A DNA stretch of 41,342 bases. It comes from Hyphomonadaceae bacterium UBA5336. GTDB taxonomy: Bacteria > Pseudomonadota > Alphaproteobacteria > Caulobacterales > Hyphomonadaceae. Under the pieces are notes generated by a model that did no database searches, was not told the origin of the DNA, and worked only from the letters and a program-made list of their open reading frames with translations. Position numbers and translations under genes: made by a program. Location of the stretch: NCBI GenBank assembly GCA_002408125.1, contig DHQO01000004.1, positions 120,139-161,480 on the forward strand, given 5' to 3'. Of this stretch, positions 8,128-16,580 are shown piece after piece; within the stretch, counting starts at the first letter, position 1; every line of letters begins with the position of its first letter.

Positions 8128-8156
8128 TTGGCTTTGCAGAATGAGATACTATAACA
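8128..8156 (+). promoter_or_regulatory. Putative Zur box overlapping a promoter of the ZIP gene
   Basis: TGAGATACTATAACA at 8142-8156 matches the palindrome TGTTATA-N-TATAACA, the known proteobacterial Zur-type box, at all but two positions. On the + strand TTGGCT (8128-8133) and TATAAC (8150-8155) with a 16-base spacer form a plausible promoter, whose -10 element lies inside the box. The site lies between two divergent metal genes (starts at 8089 and 8239). Zinc repression is inferred. Confidence 0.6.
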
Positions 8157-8238
8157 CTTCGCTCGGCTTCAAGGCGCGATAGCTGCGCCAGATCGGCCCA
8201 ACCCCCACTGCCTCGCGGCACCCCGGAGATTTGCCCAC

Positions 8239-9042
8239 ATGATGATGTCCCTGCAAGCGCCGTTATTCTTCGGCCTGACAGCGGCGTTTATTACCTCGCT
8301 CGGCCTGCTGGCCGTCGCGCTGCGGGCCGACTGGAGTGCGCGCAATGCCGACCTTTTCGGTCTGGCGGCGGGTGGCATGCTGGTCACGCTGACCCTGTTG
8401 CATATTGCGCCGGAAGCCTTTCGCAAGGCCGACAGCGCGCCGGCATTTATCCTGGCAGGTTTTCTCGGTGGTCTGTTGCTGAACCAGGCCACGCGCCTCT
8501 TGCAGGGACAGGGCGCGGGGGTGCCGGCCCGCCGGCCGATCGAAGCGCTGACCCCGCTGCTCGCCATCGGCATTCACAGTTTTATCGACGGGATCATTTA
8601 TGCCGTCACCTTTGCCGCGAGCTTCGAATCCGGGGTGTTCGCAGCCGTTTCGCTGATCCTGCATGAGTTTCCCGAAGGCGTGATCGCCTTTGCCATCCTG
8701 CGCGCGGCTGGCACCTCCAATCGCGGTGCTTTCCTGTGGGCCTTCATCGCGGCGGCCGCGACGACGCCGCTGGGCGTCGCGGTTTCAGGGCCTTTCATGT
8801 ACTCGGTCGGCGATGAGACGCTGGGCCAGCTTTTCGCGCTGTCGGCTGGATTGCTGCTCTTCGTGGCGACCGGGCCGCTGCTTGCTCCGGCGCGCGTGGA
8901 GACCCCGGCGCGCAGTCTTTTTGCAGTCGCCGCCGGCGTTTCAGTGGCCCTTGCCATTGCGCTGGCGCCATTTGGGGACCATCACGGGCACCTTGATCAT
9001 GATCATGACGAGCATGAGCACGTCCACCCAGACTTCCGGTAG
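8239..9042 (+). CDS. ZIP-family metal transporter
   Basis: The 267-residue protein has about eight hydrophobic segments and the two ZIP metal-site motifs: HSFIDG (113-118) and HEFPEG (142-147). These place it in the ZIP family, which imports Zn2+ and other divalent metals across the inner membrane. The last ~23 residues are a His/Asp-rich tail (HHGHLDHDHDEHEHVH) that probably binds metal. CGGAGA precedes a run of three ATG codons at 8239-8247, and the first was taken. It is divergent from the DUF2796 operon across a putative Zur box, and the HupE-like gene follows after 6 bases. Confidence 0.9.
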   Translation: MMMSLQAPLFFGLTAAFITSLGLLAVALRADWSARNADLFGLAAGGMLVTLTLLHIAPEAFRKADSAPAFILAGFLGGLLLNQATRLLQGQGAGVPARRPIEALTPLLAIGIHSFIDGIIYAVTFAASFESGVFAAVSLILHEFPEGVIAFAILRAAGTSNRGAFLWAFIAAAATTPLGVAVSGPFMYSVGDETLGQLFALSAGLLLFVATGPLLAPARVETPARSLFAVAAGVSVALAIALAPFGDHHGHLDHDHDEHEHVHPDFR

Positions 9043-9048
9043 TTCAGA

Positions 9049-9867
9049 TTGCCCCTTGCGAAACCGAGTGTCCTGCGTGCCCTGACCTGCCTGGCCCTGG
9101 TCGTGCTGGTGTTTGTTTCCAGAGCCTGCGCCCACCCGGCAGATGAGTTCTGCACGCCCGACAGCGGCATGGACCCGGCGCTTTGCCGCGCGCTCGCCGA
9201 TCTCGACAGTGCCGATGTCACCGTGCCGGTGGAGCAAGGCCGACGGTTCGCCCGCCCGCCAGAAGTCGCTGAGCGGCCCTGGACGGAGACGTTCGGGCTC
9301 TATGTCCAGATCGGGATCGGCCACATCCTGCCCGGCGGGCTGGACCATATCCTCTTCGTCCTGGCGCTGGTGGTCTCCACCACCGGCCTGAAACGGCTCG
9401 CTTTGCAGATTTCCGCGTTTACGGCGGCCCATACCGTGACGCTGGGCCTTGCCGCGCTCGGCGTGGTGGCGCCGCCGGCCTATCTGGTCGAACCGCTGAT
9501 TGCCGCGACCATCGCCTTCGTGGCGCTCGAAGCGGTCTGGTTCCACGACCCGCCGCCCTGGCGGATCGCGATGATCTTTGTGTTCGGGCTTGTGCACGGG
9601 CTTGGCTTCGCCGGCTTTTTCGGCGCGCTCGGCCTGCCGGAAAACCAGTTCATCGCCGGCCTTGTGGGCTTCAATGTCGGGGTGGAGATCGGCCAGTTCT
9701 CAGTCGCGCTGATGGCACTGATGCTCCTGGTCTTTGCCACGCGCCTGACGGGGAGCAGCTGGGGAAGGCAGGGCACGCCGCGCCTGATTGCCCTGCCCGT
9801 TGCGCTGATCATCGGCGCCATCGGCCTTTACTGGACGGTGGACCGCATCCTCGCGGCGATTGGCTAG
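9049..9867 (+). CDS. HupE/UreJ-type membrane protein
   Basis: The 272-residue protein has a cleavable signal peptide (likely after RACA, before HPADEF), a short periplasmic segment and six to seven membrane helices. Conserved HupE/UreJ_2 motifs are IGIGHILPGGLDHILF, AHTVTLGLA, FGLVHGLGFAGFF and GFNVGVEIGQ. The family includes nickel/cobalt permeases and proteins of unknown metal specificity. It starts with TTG only 6 bases after the ZIP stop, so it is cotranscribed with a zinc-type transporter and may share zinc control. It overlaps the 3' end of the convergent sigma factor gene by 4 bases. Confidence 0.85.
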   Translation: MPLAKPSVLRALTCLALVVLVFVSRACAHPADEFCTPDSGMDPALCRALADLDSADVTVPVEQGRRFARPPEVAERPWTETFGLYVQIGIGHILPGGLDHILFVLALVVSTTGLKRLALQISAFTAAHTVTLGLAALGVVAPPAYLVEPLIAATIAFVALEAVWFHDPPPWRIAMIFVFGLVHGLGFAGFFGALGLPENQFIAGLVGFNVGVEIGQFSVALMALMLLVFATRLTGSSWGRQGTPRLIALPVALIIGAIGLYWTVDRILAAIG

Positions 9868-10754
9868 GTGTTCGGAATAAGGCCGGCCTTTTCCGGATCG
9901 CCGACCATTTTCTCCAGCGTGCGGCGCAGCTTGCCGAGCGCCTGATGCTCGATCTGGCGCACGCGTTCCTTCGAGATGCCGAGACGCTGGCCGAGGATTT
10001 CAAGCGTTACGGTTTCCTCGCCGAGGCGCCGCTCGCGGATGATCATCAGCTCGCGCTCGTTCAGCGCGCTCAGGGCATCGGCGATCCAGGCGCGGCGCCG
10101 GGAAGCGTCGCGGCGGGCCTCCACAGCCTGGTCGGGCGTGGCGCTGTCATCGGCGAGCAGGTCCTGCCATTCGCCGTCGCCATCGGTGGAAATCGGTGCG
10201 TTCAGTGAACGATCCCCGGCCGACATGCGCGCCACCATGGTCTCGACATCGCGCTCGGGCACGCCGAGATGGCGGGCGATCCAGGTGCGGCTTTCCGTGC
10301 TGACGAGGGCGTCGTCCAGATCGTTGATCTTCGCGCGCAGGCGCCGGAGATTGAAGAACAGGGATTTCTGCGCCGCCGTGGTGCCGGTACGCACGATCGA
10401 CCAGTTGCGCAGGACATAGTCCTGGATCGCCGAGCGGATCCACCAGCTGGCATAGGTGGAAAACCGCACCTCGCGCTCGGGGTCGAACCGGGCCGCAGCC
10501 TGCATCAGGCCGACATTGCCCTCCTGCACCAGGTCGGCCATGGGCAGGCCGTAATTGCGGAAGCGCGTCGCCATGGAAATGACCAGCCGCATATAGGCCG
10601 ATGTCAGTTCGTGCAGGGCGCGCTCATCCTGTTGCTCGCGCCAGCGTCTGGCGAGGGACATTTCCCGGGACTGCTCCAGCATCGGCGTCTGCATGGCGCG
10701 CCGGACGAAGCCCCGATCCACCATGCCGCTGGCCTGGCGCATATCTGCTGCCAT
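9864..10754 (-). CDS. rpoH: RpoH-family sigma factor (sigma-32 type)
   Basis: The 296-residue protein has region 2 (YMRLVISMATRFRNYG, DLVQEGNVGLMQAAARFDP, RFSTYASWWIRSAIQDYV) and region 4 (ALNERELMIIRERRL, LGISKERVRQIEHQAL). The RpoH box is visible as AQKSLFFNLRR, which separates it from RpoD and group 2 factors. It would direct RNA polymerase to heat-shock or stress promoters. Alphaproteobacteria often have two RpoH proteins; which one this is cannot be told here. The start at 10754 follows GGGAGG at good spacing. A terminator after carD suggests it has its own promoter. Confidence 0.9.
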   Translation of the reverse strand: MAADMRQASGMVDRGFVRRAMQTPMLEQSREMSLARRWREQQDERALHELTSAYMRLVISMATRFRNYGLPMADLVQEGNVGLMQAAARFDPEREVRFSTYASWWIRSAIQDYVLRNWSIVRTGTTAAQKSLFFNLRRLRAKINDLDDALVSTESRTWIARHLGVPERDVETMVARMSAGDRSLNAPISTDGDGEWQDLLADDSATPDQAVEARRDASRRRAWIADALSALNERELMIIRERRLGEETVTLEILGQRLGISKERVRQIEHQALGKLRRTLEKMVGDPEKAGLIPNT

Positions 10755-10858
10755 GGATTTGCCTCCCGTCTGCACCCGGTTTTTGCCGGGCTCAGAGGAG
10801 ATACGCACACGAGGCACACATGGATCACACGGGAGGGAAAATTTCCGCGCGGGGCATG

Positions 10859-10891
10859 AAAAAACCGGCGCGACTCTGGGGTCACGCCGGT
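10859..10891 (-). terminator. Rho-independent terminator of carD
   Basis: On the minus strand an 11-bp stem (ACCGGCGTGAC with GTCGCGCCGGT, one T-G pair) with a 6-base loop is followed directly by six T residues. It lies 36 bases after the carD stop and 105 bases before the rpoH start. This is the clearest intrinsic terminator I found in the window. Confidence 0.9.
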
Positions 10892-10926
10892 CTGATTTGC
10901 AGAAATTTGCAGAAAGCCGCTGCGGC

Positions 10927-11451
10927 TTATGCGGCTTTCTTCTTGGCAAGCGAAGCGGCCAGGCGATCCATGGCTGTGTCGCGGTCAATGTTTTCCACAG
11001 CGGCCAGTTCGCGGGCCATCCGGTCCAGCGCGCTCTCATAGAGCTGGCGCTCGGAATAGGACTGGTCCGGCTGGTCTTCGCCGCGGTGCAGGTCGCGCAC
11101 GACCTCGGCGATCGAGATCAGGTCGCCGGAGTTGATCTTGGCTTCGTATTCCTGGGCGCGGCGCGACCACATGGTGCGCTTGATGCGGGCCCGGCCGCCA
11201 AGGGTTTTCAGAGCATCATCAACGAGTTTCGAGCCGGCCAGGGCGCGCATGCCCGAAGCTTCGGCGCGATTGGTCGGCACGCGCAGGATCATCTTGTCCT
11301 GGTCGAACGAGACCACATAGACCTCAAGTTCCATGCCTGCGACAGTCTGAGTTTCGATGGCCGTGATTGAGCCCACCCCGTGAGCCGGATACACGATGCT
11401 TTGCCCCACCTCAAAGACCAGTCCGGACTTCGCTTGCGTCTTCGTTGTCAT
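10927..11451 (-). CDS. carD: CarD/CdnL-family RNA polymerase-binding regulator
   Basis: The 174-residue protein opens with a CarD/TRCF-type RNAP interaction domain: VGQSIVYPAHGVGSITAIE, then YVVSFDQDKMILRVPTNRA. The C-terminal helical DNA-binding domain contains MWSRRAQEYEAKINSGD with the conserved Trp that contacts the promoter, plus SYSERQLYESALDRMARELA. CdnL proteins stabilise open complexes at housekeeping promoters such as rRNA genes. The C-terminus is Lys/Ala rich. It has its own promoter candidate (11565-11593) and a strong terminator (10859-10891). Confidence 0.95.
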   Translation of the reverse strand: MTTKTQAKSGLVFEVGQSIVYPAHGVGSITAIETQTVAGMELEVYVVSFDQDKMILRVPTNRAEASGMRALAGSKLVDDALKTLGGRARIKRTMWSRRAQEYEAKINSGDLISIAEVVRDLHRGEDQPDQSYSERQLYESALDRMARELAAVENIDRDTAMDRLAASLAKKKAA

Positions 11452-11564
11452 GTTCTTACGCCTTTCTACGCCACTTCAGCCAAAACTCTCCCGCCGGTCT
11501 GCCGCAAAAAAGAGACGCCGTTGGAAGAGTTCGTGATGATGGACTATTGCTCGCTCAAGCCCTG

Positions 11565-11593
11565 AGCATAACAGAATTGCAAGGAATTCGCAA
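11565..11593 (-). promoter_or_regulatory. Sigma-70-type promoter upstream of carD
   Basis: On the minus strand TTGCGA, a 17-base spacer and TATGCT lie about 114 bases upstream of the carD start and within the fdxA-carD gap. Both hexamers match the consensus at four positions. Confidence 0.5.
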
Positions 11594-11625
11594 CTTGTTA
11601 TTGTGCAGTTGCCACAGTGCGCGGT

Positions 11626-11970
11626 CTAGGCGTCGCCAGTACCGGGCTTGTCGCTGAAGTATTTCTCCAGCTTGCCGGTTTCGTTTGCGAACTCTTCCCG
11701 ATCCGCCGGCGGTTCTTTCGCGCGCGTAATGTTCGGCCAGACCTTGGCAAAGTCAGTATTCAGCTTCAGCCACTTGGCGTCCGGGTCGTCTTCGGTGTCA
11801 GGCTTGATTGCCTCGACCGGGCATTCCGGCTCGCAGACCCCGCAATCGATGCACTCATCGGGGTGGATGACGAGCATGTTCTCGCCCTCATAGAAGCAGT
11901 CCACGGGGCAGACCTCGACGCAGTCCATGTATTTGCACTTAATGCAGGCGTCGACGACGATATAGGTCAT
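11626..11970 (-). CDS. fdxA: 7Fe ferredoxin FdxA
   Basis: The 114-residue protein carries two cluster motifs: CIKCKYMDCVEVCP (Cys 9, 12, 17, 21) and CIDCGVCEPECP (Cys 40, 43, 46, 50), plus Cys25. This is the pattern of seven-iron [3Fe-4S][4Fe-4S] ferredoxins of the FdxA/azotobacter type. The C-terminal ~55 residues (WLKLNTDFAKVWPNI) are the usual extension. It would act as a cytoplasmic electron carrier. It lies between the TerB-like gene and carD, a neighbourhood common in alphaproteobacteria. Confidence 0.95.
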   Translation of the reverse strand: MTYIVVDACIKCKYMDCVEVCPVDCFYEGENMLVIHPDECIDCGVCEPECPVEAIKPDTEDDPDAKWLKLNTDFAKVWPNITRAKEPPADREEFANETGKLEKYFSDKPGTGDA

Positions 11971-12029
11971 GGGCGGAGGATCTTTCTGCTGAACGTAGCG
12001 CCCCTCAGTTAGGGTGCGCGCGCGTCATG

Positions 12030-12485
12030 TCAATTCGTGTTGTTGTCACTGGCGACACGCGCTTCGGCGCGCTTGCGGGCCTGGGCCCGGCTGACATCAT
12101 CGACATAGAGCAGGGACGCGACATTGCGGATATAGGCGTCCTCGTAAGGGCACTCCTCGCCATCGGCCAGGGCGACGCGAAAGAGGCCCTCGACAATCGC
12201 AACGCGTTCTTCCAGCGGCAGGCGTTTCACATGCTTGGTAAACTGGTGCGAGCCGACCGATTCCTCGGCCAGCATCTCCCCACGCTGGATCAGTTCGTCG
12301 ACGCGCTCGGCATCGAAATTGAAGCTCTCCAGCAGGATCATCGCGATCATGTCGCTTTCCATGTTGGCATAGACGCCATCGGCCAGGGCCGCCTCGACAA
12401 GGAGCGCAGCGGCCGCCTCGTGCGGGTCCACGGCCTCGTCACGCTCAGGCTCGCCGGAAAACATCCGCTTGATCGACTCAAACAT
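12030..12485 (-). CDS. TerB-like protein
   Basis: The 151-residue helical protein has two repeats of a TerB-like pattern: AAAALLVEAALADGVYANMESDMIAMIL and VEGLFRVALADGEECPYEDAYIRNVASLL (only parts quoted in each case are conserved: LLVEAALADG and LFRVALADGE). The acidic DG motifs may bind metal. The start at 12485 was chosen because GAGGAG precedes it by 6 bases; an ATG at 12491 is possible. The gene overlaps the S4 protein stop by 8 bases, so the two are coupled. Tellurite resistance is only a family name here; the true function is unknown. Confidence 0.8.
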   Translation of the reverse strand: MFESIKRMFSGEPERDEAVDPHEAAAALLVEAALADGVYANMESDMIAMILLESFNFDAERVDELIQRGEMLAEESVGSHQFTKHVKRLPLEERVAIVEGLFRVALADGEECPYEDAYIRNVASLLYVDDVSRAQARKRAEARVASDNNTN

Positions 12486-12774
12486 CTTCATCTCCTCGCC
12501 GGACATAAAGGCCCTGGGCCTCGCTGGCCGGCCCGCGCCGGTGGCCCAGCCCGGCCACCTCGACGATTTCGATATGCGAGCCACGTGTAAAGGTCAAAGT
12601 ATCGCCGACAGCCACGCTTGCGCCGGGCTTGTCGGTTCGCCGGGTCTGCTGGAAGCGGGTGATGCGAACACCGCGCTTGGTGACGGCCTTGGCGGCCAGG
12701 GCCCGGGTCTTGAAAAAGCGGGCTCTCCAGAGCCAGACATCGAGGCGCGCGGTTTCGGGCGCCGTTTCGCTCAT
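12478..12774 (-). CDS. S4-domain RNA-binding protein, Hsp15-like
   Basis: The 98-residue protein has an S4 domain: RLDVWLWRARFFKTRALAAK, then VTKRGVRI and VAVGDTLTF. The size and order match heat-shock protein 15 (HslR), which binds stalled 50S subunits carrying nascent chains. The start at 12774 overlaps the helicase stop as ATGA, so translation is coupled to the RNA helicase; the TerB-like gene follows with an overlap. Confidence 0.88.
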   Translation of the reverse strand: MSETAPETARLDVWLWRARFFKTRALAAKAVTKRGVRITRFQQTRRTDKPGASVAVGDTLTFTRGSHIEIVEVAGLGHRRGPASEAQGLYVRRGDEDV

Positions 12775-15491
12775 TGAAAGGGCGTGTAGGTGAAGCCGGA
12801 AGAGGGCGCGGCGGGCTTGTCGCGGTTTTTCTTCTTCGGCTTGCGTTTCTGCTTTTTCGGCTTTTCGTCGGGCAGCAGCACAGCGAGCGCCGCAAACGGG
12901 CTGTCGGGATCGATCCTGCGGGTCGGGGTGTGATCGCGGCGAGGGGGCTTGCCGCCACCCTTGCCGCCCCGCTCGGGACGCGGGCGCTTTCCGCCCTGCT
13001 GGGACCGGTCCTGACCCTGAGCCCGTGGGGGGCGGCCACCGCCTTCGCGGCGTTGTGGGGCAGGCGGGCCGTCGGGGCGGCCGCGGCCGCCATAGCGCCA
13101 CAGCGTCGGCGCGCCGGTTTCCGGGTCCTTCTCGGCCGGCACCAGGCCGAGACCCTTCACCACATCGGGGAACTCATCGCCCGGGCAGGACACCACAGAG
13201 GCCAGCTCGGCGGGCAGGGCGAAGAGGTTCTTGCCGGCCTCCTTGCGCCGCTTGGCCACTTCCCAGGCCAGCCGTTCGGCGAGGTCGGCGCGCACGGCCC
13301 GCTTGCCGAAGCGCAGATAGCCGTTTGCCGCCAGCGCGCCATCGCTCCAGTCCTCGGTGAGCGGGAAGGAGCCGGCCCCTTCCGGCGCGGGCGGGCAGAT
13401 CCCGTCATCGAACACGGTGCGCAGGACAGAGATCAGTTTCTGCGGCGCGGGTTTCTGTGCATCGGGAGCATGGGCCGAAACACGGCCGGCGCGGATGCCG
13501 ACGGCGCGCAGGGCTTCGCGCTGGGCCGCCTCGATCCGGTGGCCGGGATCGTCCTCGCGCAGGTCGATGGCCGCGCCGGTTTCCATGATGCGGAAGGCAA
13601 GGCCACGGGCGAGGCCTTCCAGTGTCTTGGCCGCCTCGCCATGACGCAGGCCGTGATGGCTCGGCAGCTTGCGGGCGATCTCCGCCTCGATCCAGGCCTG
13701 CAGGCGGGTCTGGGCCGCCGTGCGGGAATTGTCGTCGGCTTCCCCGCCGCCGATCAGCTCCACGCGGGGGCTGAGCCAGTCGCTGCCGCGCGCCAGGCGG
13801 GCAATTGCCTCGCCGCCAAACAGGATCGCCCCGGCATCCGACAGCTGGAAGGCAAGGTCATCGGAAGTGGTGATGGCATTGAGGCGCTGGATCAGGATGG
13901 GCTTGAGGGCCTGCACGGCCGCGCCGCGCACGGCCTTGCCTTCCAGGCTGCCCGCCGTGGACACGGGCTCGAAACTGAGGCCTCTCAGCCGTCCCACAAC
14001 ATGGCCTTCCACGGTAATCTCGCCGCCGGTATCGATCTCGCTCACAAGCGCGTCTTCCTTTCTGAGGCCCGCAAGGAGGGCCGTGGTGCGTTTGTCGACA
14101 AAGCGCGCGGTGAGCGCCTTGTGCAGGGCATCGGAGAGTTGATCCTCGATCTGACGGGTCTTCTCGCGCCAGAATTCGGCATTTTCAAGCCAGTCTTCGC
14201 GATGGGCGGCATAAGTCCAGGTGCGGATCGCCGCCAGGCGCTGCTGCAGACCGGCAATGTCGCCGCGCGGAGAGGCCAGATTTTCCAGCCGTTTTTCCAT
14301 CGCGACCGACCCGAGACGTGCATCGGGATCAGCCAGGGTTTCCGCAAGGCCGAGCACGAGCCGGGCATGGCCATCGGTGCCGGCCTTCCTGAAATCGGGC
14401 AGACGGGCGAGATCCCAGAGGCGGCGCACACGGCGCTCGCCGCGCACATCCGGGCCGATGGCATGATCCTCGGCCATGCGGCGCAGCACCCATTCGTCCA
14501 AGGCATTCGGGTTGTGGCGCAGCTCCGGGCGGCCTGAGGGGCGCGACAGGCTCGCAATCAGTGTCCTGATCGAGCGGAAGTCGAGATCGGAGTTGCGCCA
14601 TTGCAGCTCGTCGACCGGGTCGAAACGATGGTTCTCGATGGCATAGACCATGTCCTCCTCGAAGGGCGGGCAGTCGCCGGTCTCGCAGAACCAGCCATCT
14701 GAGCGAAAGCGCCCGGCCCGGCCGGCGATCTGGCCGCACTCTGCGGGCGTGAGCGCGCGGTGGCGGTGGCCGTCGAATTTTGAGCGCCCGGCAAAGGCGA
14801 TCATGTCGACATCCAGGTTCAGCCCCATGCCGATCGCGTCGGTGGCGACGAGATAGTCCACATCGCCGCGCTGGTAGAGTTCGACCTGGGCATTGCGCGT
14901 GCGTGGGCTGAGTGCGCCCATCACCACCGCCGCTCCGCCCTTCTGCCGGCGCAGGAGCTCGGCGATGGCGTAGACCTCCTCGGCATTGAAGGCGACGACT
15001 GCCGTTCTCTTGGGCAGCTTGGTGATCTTGATCGCGCCGGCATGTTTCAGATCGGAAAACCGCTCGCGCTTCTGCGCGTCGACCGCAAGGTCGAGCCGGC
15101 GCAGGATCGGCCCCATCGTGTCGGAGCCGAGCAGCAGGGTCTCCGACTGCCCCCGCGCATGCAGGATACGGTCGGTGAAGACATGGCCGCGGTCGCGATC
15201 CTCGGCGATCTGGATCTCGTCGATGGCGAGGAAATCCACCCGCTGGTTCACCGGCATGGATTCCACCGTGCAGATGAAATAGCGAGCGGTCTTCGGCCAG
15301 ATCCGCTCTTCCCCGGTGATGAGCGCGCAGGCCGCCTCGCCCTTGGCGGCGACAACCCGGTCATAGACCTCACGGGCGAGCAGGCGCAGCGGCAGGCCGA
15401 TCATGCCGGTGGCATGGCCCATCATCCGCTCAAGGGCGTAATGGGTTTTCCCGGTATTGGTAGGGCCGAGCACGGCCTTCAGGGTCGACAT
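12771..15491 (-). CDS. Suv3-like ATP-dependent RNA helicase
   Basis: The 906-residue protein has Walker A GPTNTGKT (9-16), DEIQ box (91-94), SDTM-type motif III, a second RecA-like domain (YLVATDAIGMGLNLDVD) and motif VI QIAGRAGR. Ski2/Suv3 helicases of this type unwind RNA during decay, as mitochondrial SUV3 does in the degradosome. The C-terminal ~120 residues are a low-complexity Arg/Gly/Lys/Pro tail (PPRRDHTPTRR, KKQKRKPKKKNR) that likely binds RNA. It heads a leftward operon with an S4 RNA-binding protein, which suggests a shared role in RNA or ribosome handling. Confidence 0.9.
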   Translation of the reverse strand: MSTLKAVLGPTNTGKTHYALERMMGHATGMIGLPLRLLAREVYDRVVAAKGEAACALITGEERIWPKTARYFICTVESMPVNQRVDFLAIDEIQIAEDRDRGHVFTDRILHARGQSETLLLGSDTMGPILRRLDLAVDAQKRERFSDLKHAGAIKITKLPKRTAVVAFNAEEVYAIAELLRRQKGGAAVVMGALSPRTRNAQVELYQRGDVDYLVATDAIGMGLNLDVDMIAFAGRSKFDGHRHRALTPAECGQIAGRAGRFRSDGWFCETGDCPPFEEDMVYAIENHRFDPVDELQWRNSDLDFRSIRTLIASLSRPSGRPELRHNPNALDEWVLRRMAEDHAIGPDVRGERRVRRLWDLARLPDFRKAGTDGHARLVLGLAETLADPDARLGSVAMEKRLENLASPRGDIAGLQQRLAAIRTWTYAAHREDWLENAEFWREKTRQIEDQLSDALHKALTARFVDKRTTALLAGLRKEDALVSEIDTGGEITVEGHVVGRLRGLSFEPVSTAGSLEGKAVRGAAVQALKPILIQRLNAITTSDDLAFQLSDAGAILFGGEAIARLARGSDWLSPRVELIGGGEADDNSRTAAQTRLQAWIEAEIARKLPSHHGLRHGEAAKTLEGLARGLAFRIMETGAAIDLREDDPGHRIEAAQREALRAVGIRAGRVSAHAPDAQKPAPQKLISVLRTVFDDGICPPAPEGAGSFPLTEDWSDGALAANGYLRFGKRAVRADLAERLAWEVAKRRKEAGKNLFALPAELASVVSCPGDEFPDVVKGLGLVPAEKDPETGAPTLWRYGGRGRPDGPPAPQRREGGGRPPRAQGQDRSQQGGKRPRPERGGKGGGKPPRRDHTPTRRIDPDSPFAALAVLLPDEKPKKQKRKPKKKNRDKPAAPSSGFTYTPFQ

Positions 15492-15580
15492 ATCGGCCGG
15501 TTATCACTCCAGATTGCGGCAGGCTACCGGGGACGGCGAATTTGTTGTTACCAGGCGTTTACATGTGCCAGGATGCGCGT

Positions 15581-15667
15581 CCCCGTGGCTTGACCACGGG
15601 GTCCATCACCGGAAGATCGAGCCTGGAACCCTCGCTGTGAGATGGGCACCGCGGTCAAGCCGCGGTG
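15581..15667. repeat. Inverted pair of REP-like palindromes
   Basis: Unit 1 (15581-15601) is CCCCGTGG-CTTGA-CCACGGGG; unit 2 (15647-15667) is CACCGCGG-TCAAG-CCGCGGTG. The loops are reverse complements of each other, so the units are inverted copies of one repeat family. They occupy the 204-base gap between the helicase start and the DUF3108 gene. Nothing else was identified in that gap. Confidence 0.75.
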
Positions 15668-15695
15668 AATTCGGTTTCAGAATGTGGAAGGAAGC

Positions 15696-16580
15696 TTATC
15701 CGCCGCTGCCGGCGCGGGCTTCTTCGCTCACGATCGGCTCGAAGCGTAGCTGGCTGGCCTGCAGGGTCACCTTGCCGATATCCTCGGTTTCGGCTTCGAT
15801 CCGCACCGGCACGGTGGCGCCATTTGGCAGCGGGGCGAGCCACATGCGCAAGGGTCCGTCAATGCCGGCGAGATTGTCCTCTGACCGGTCGGTGCCTTCC
15901 TTGAAGCCGGCGACCTTTTCCAGCCGCACATGGCACTCGATGGCCTCGCCGCGCCAGGCGTCGGAGCGCACGGTTTTCATGCCGGCATAATCGAGATGCA
16001 GCCAGGAGAGCTGGCGCCCGTCAAAGATCTTCATCGGCCCGCCGCAGGGATTGTCGGGGGCGGTGCGCGGTTCGAGCGCGAAATTGATCAGCGCGGTGAT
16101 CGGGTCGAGCGCCTCGATCTTCTGATCCGGGGTTGCCGGCGGATGGCCGAGATCGCCGAAGGCCGGGTTCACCACGGCGTCTACGTCAGAGTCGCCCCAG
16201 AGCAGCTCCACGCGGCGGTTTTTCTTGCCGTCATCATTCTGCGAGACATAGGCATAGGTCTCGATGCCACCGTCGCGGACATAGCCCGTGGCAGAAAGGC
16301 CGAGATCATAATCCACCAGCACATCGGCGAGCCCTGTGGTCTTCACCGCGGACGTGATGCGATAGGTGTCGGGATGCAGTTCGACATTGAACCGCGCCTT
16401 GCCGGTGATCGGGATGATGAACAGCCAGGCAGAGGCCTTGAGTTCATAGAGCATGCGCACCGGCTGGCCTTCGCGCACAGCGGTCAGCGGCGTGCTGGGA
16501 CGCGACGAGCTGGAATCGGTTGCACCGGGGGCCGCCAGCAGAAGCGTGGAGGCCAGACCGGCCAGTAGAGCGCGTTTCAT
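15696..16580 (-). CDS. DUF3108 exported protein
   Basis: The 294-residue protein has an N-terminal signal peptide (MKRALLAGLASTLLLAAPGA) and a beta-rich DUF3108 domain: YELKASAWLFIIPITGKARF, TYRITSAVKTTGLADVLVDY, YAYVSQNDDGKKNRRVEL and DPITALINFAL. The family is periplasmic and of unknown function. AAAGGAG precedes the start at 16580 by 9 bases. It is divergent from rpmB, with a 220-base gap between them. Confidence 0.85.
   Translation of the reverse strand: MKRALLAGLASTLLLAAPGATDSSSSRPSTPLTAVREGQPVRMLYELKASAWLFIIPITGKARFNVELHPDTYRITSAVKTTGLADVLVDYDLGLSATGYVRDGGIETYAYVSQNDDGKKNRRVELLWGDSDVDAVVNPAFGDLGHPPATPDQKIEALDPITALINFALEPRTAPDNPCGGPMKIFDGRQLSWLHLDYAGMKTVRSDAWRGEAIECHVRLEKVAGFKEGTDRSEDNLAGIDGPLRMWLAPLPNGATVPVRIEAETEDIGKVTLQASQLRFEPIVSEEARAGSGG

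Noticed and set aside
10775..10790. CCCGG/CCGGG hairpin in the rpoH leader as an RNA thermometer
   Set aside because: The 5-bp GC stem does not cover the Shine-Dalgarno sequence or start codon, so melting it with heat would not free translation.
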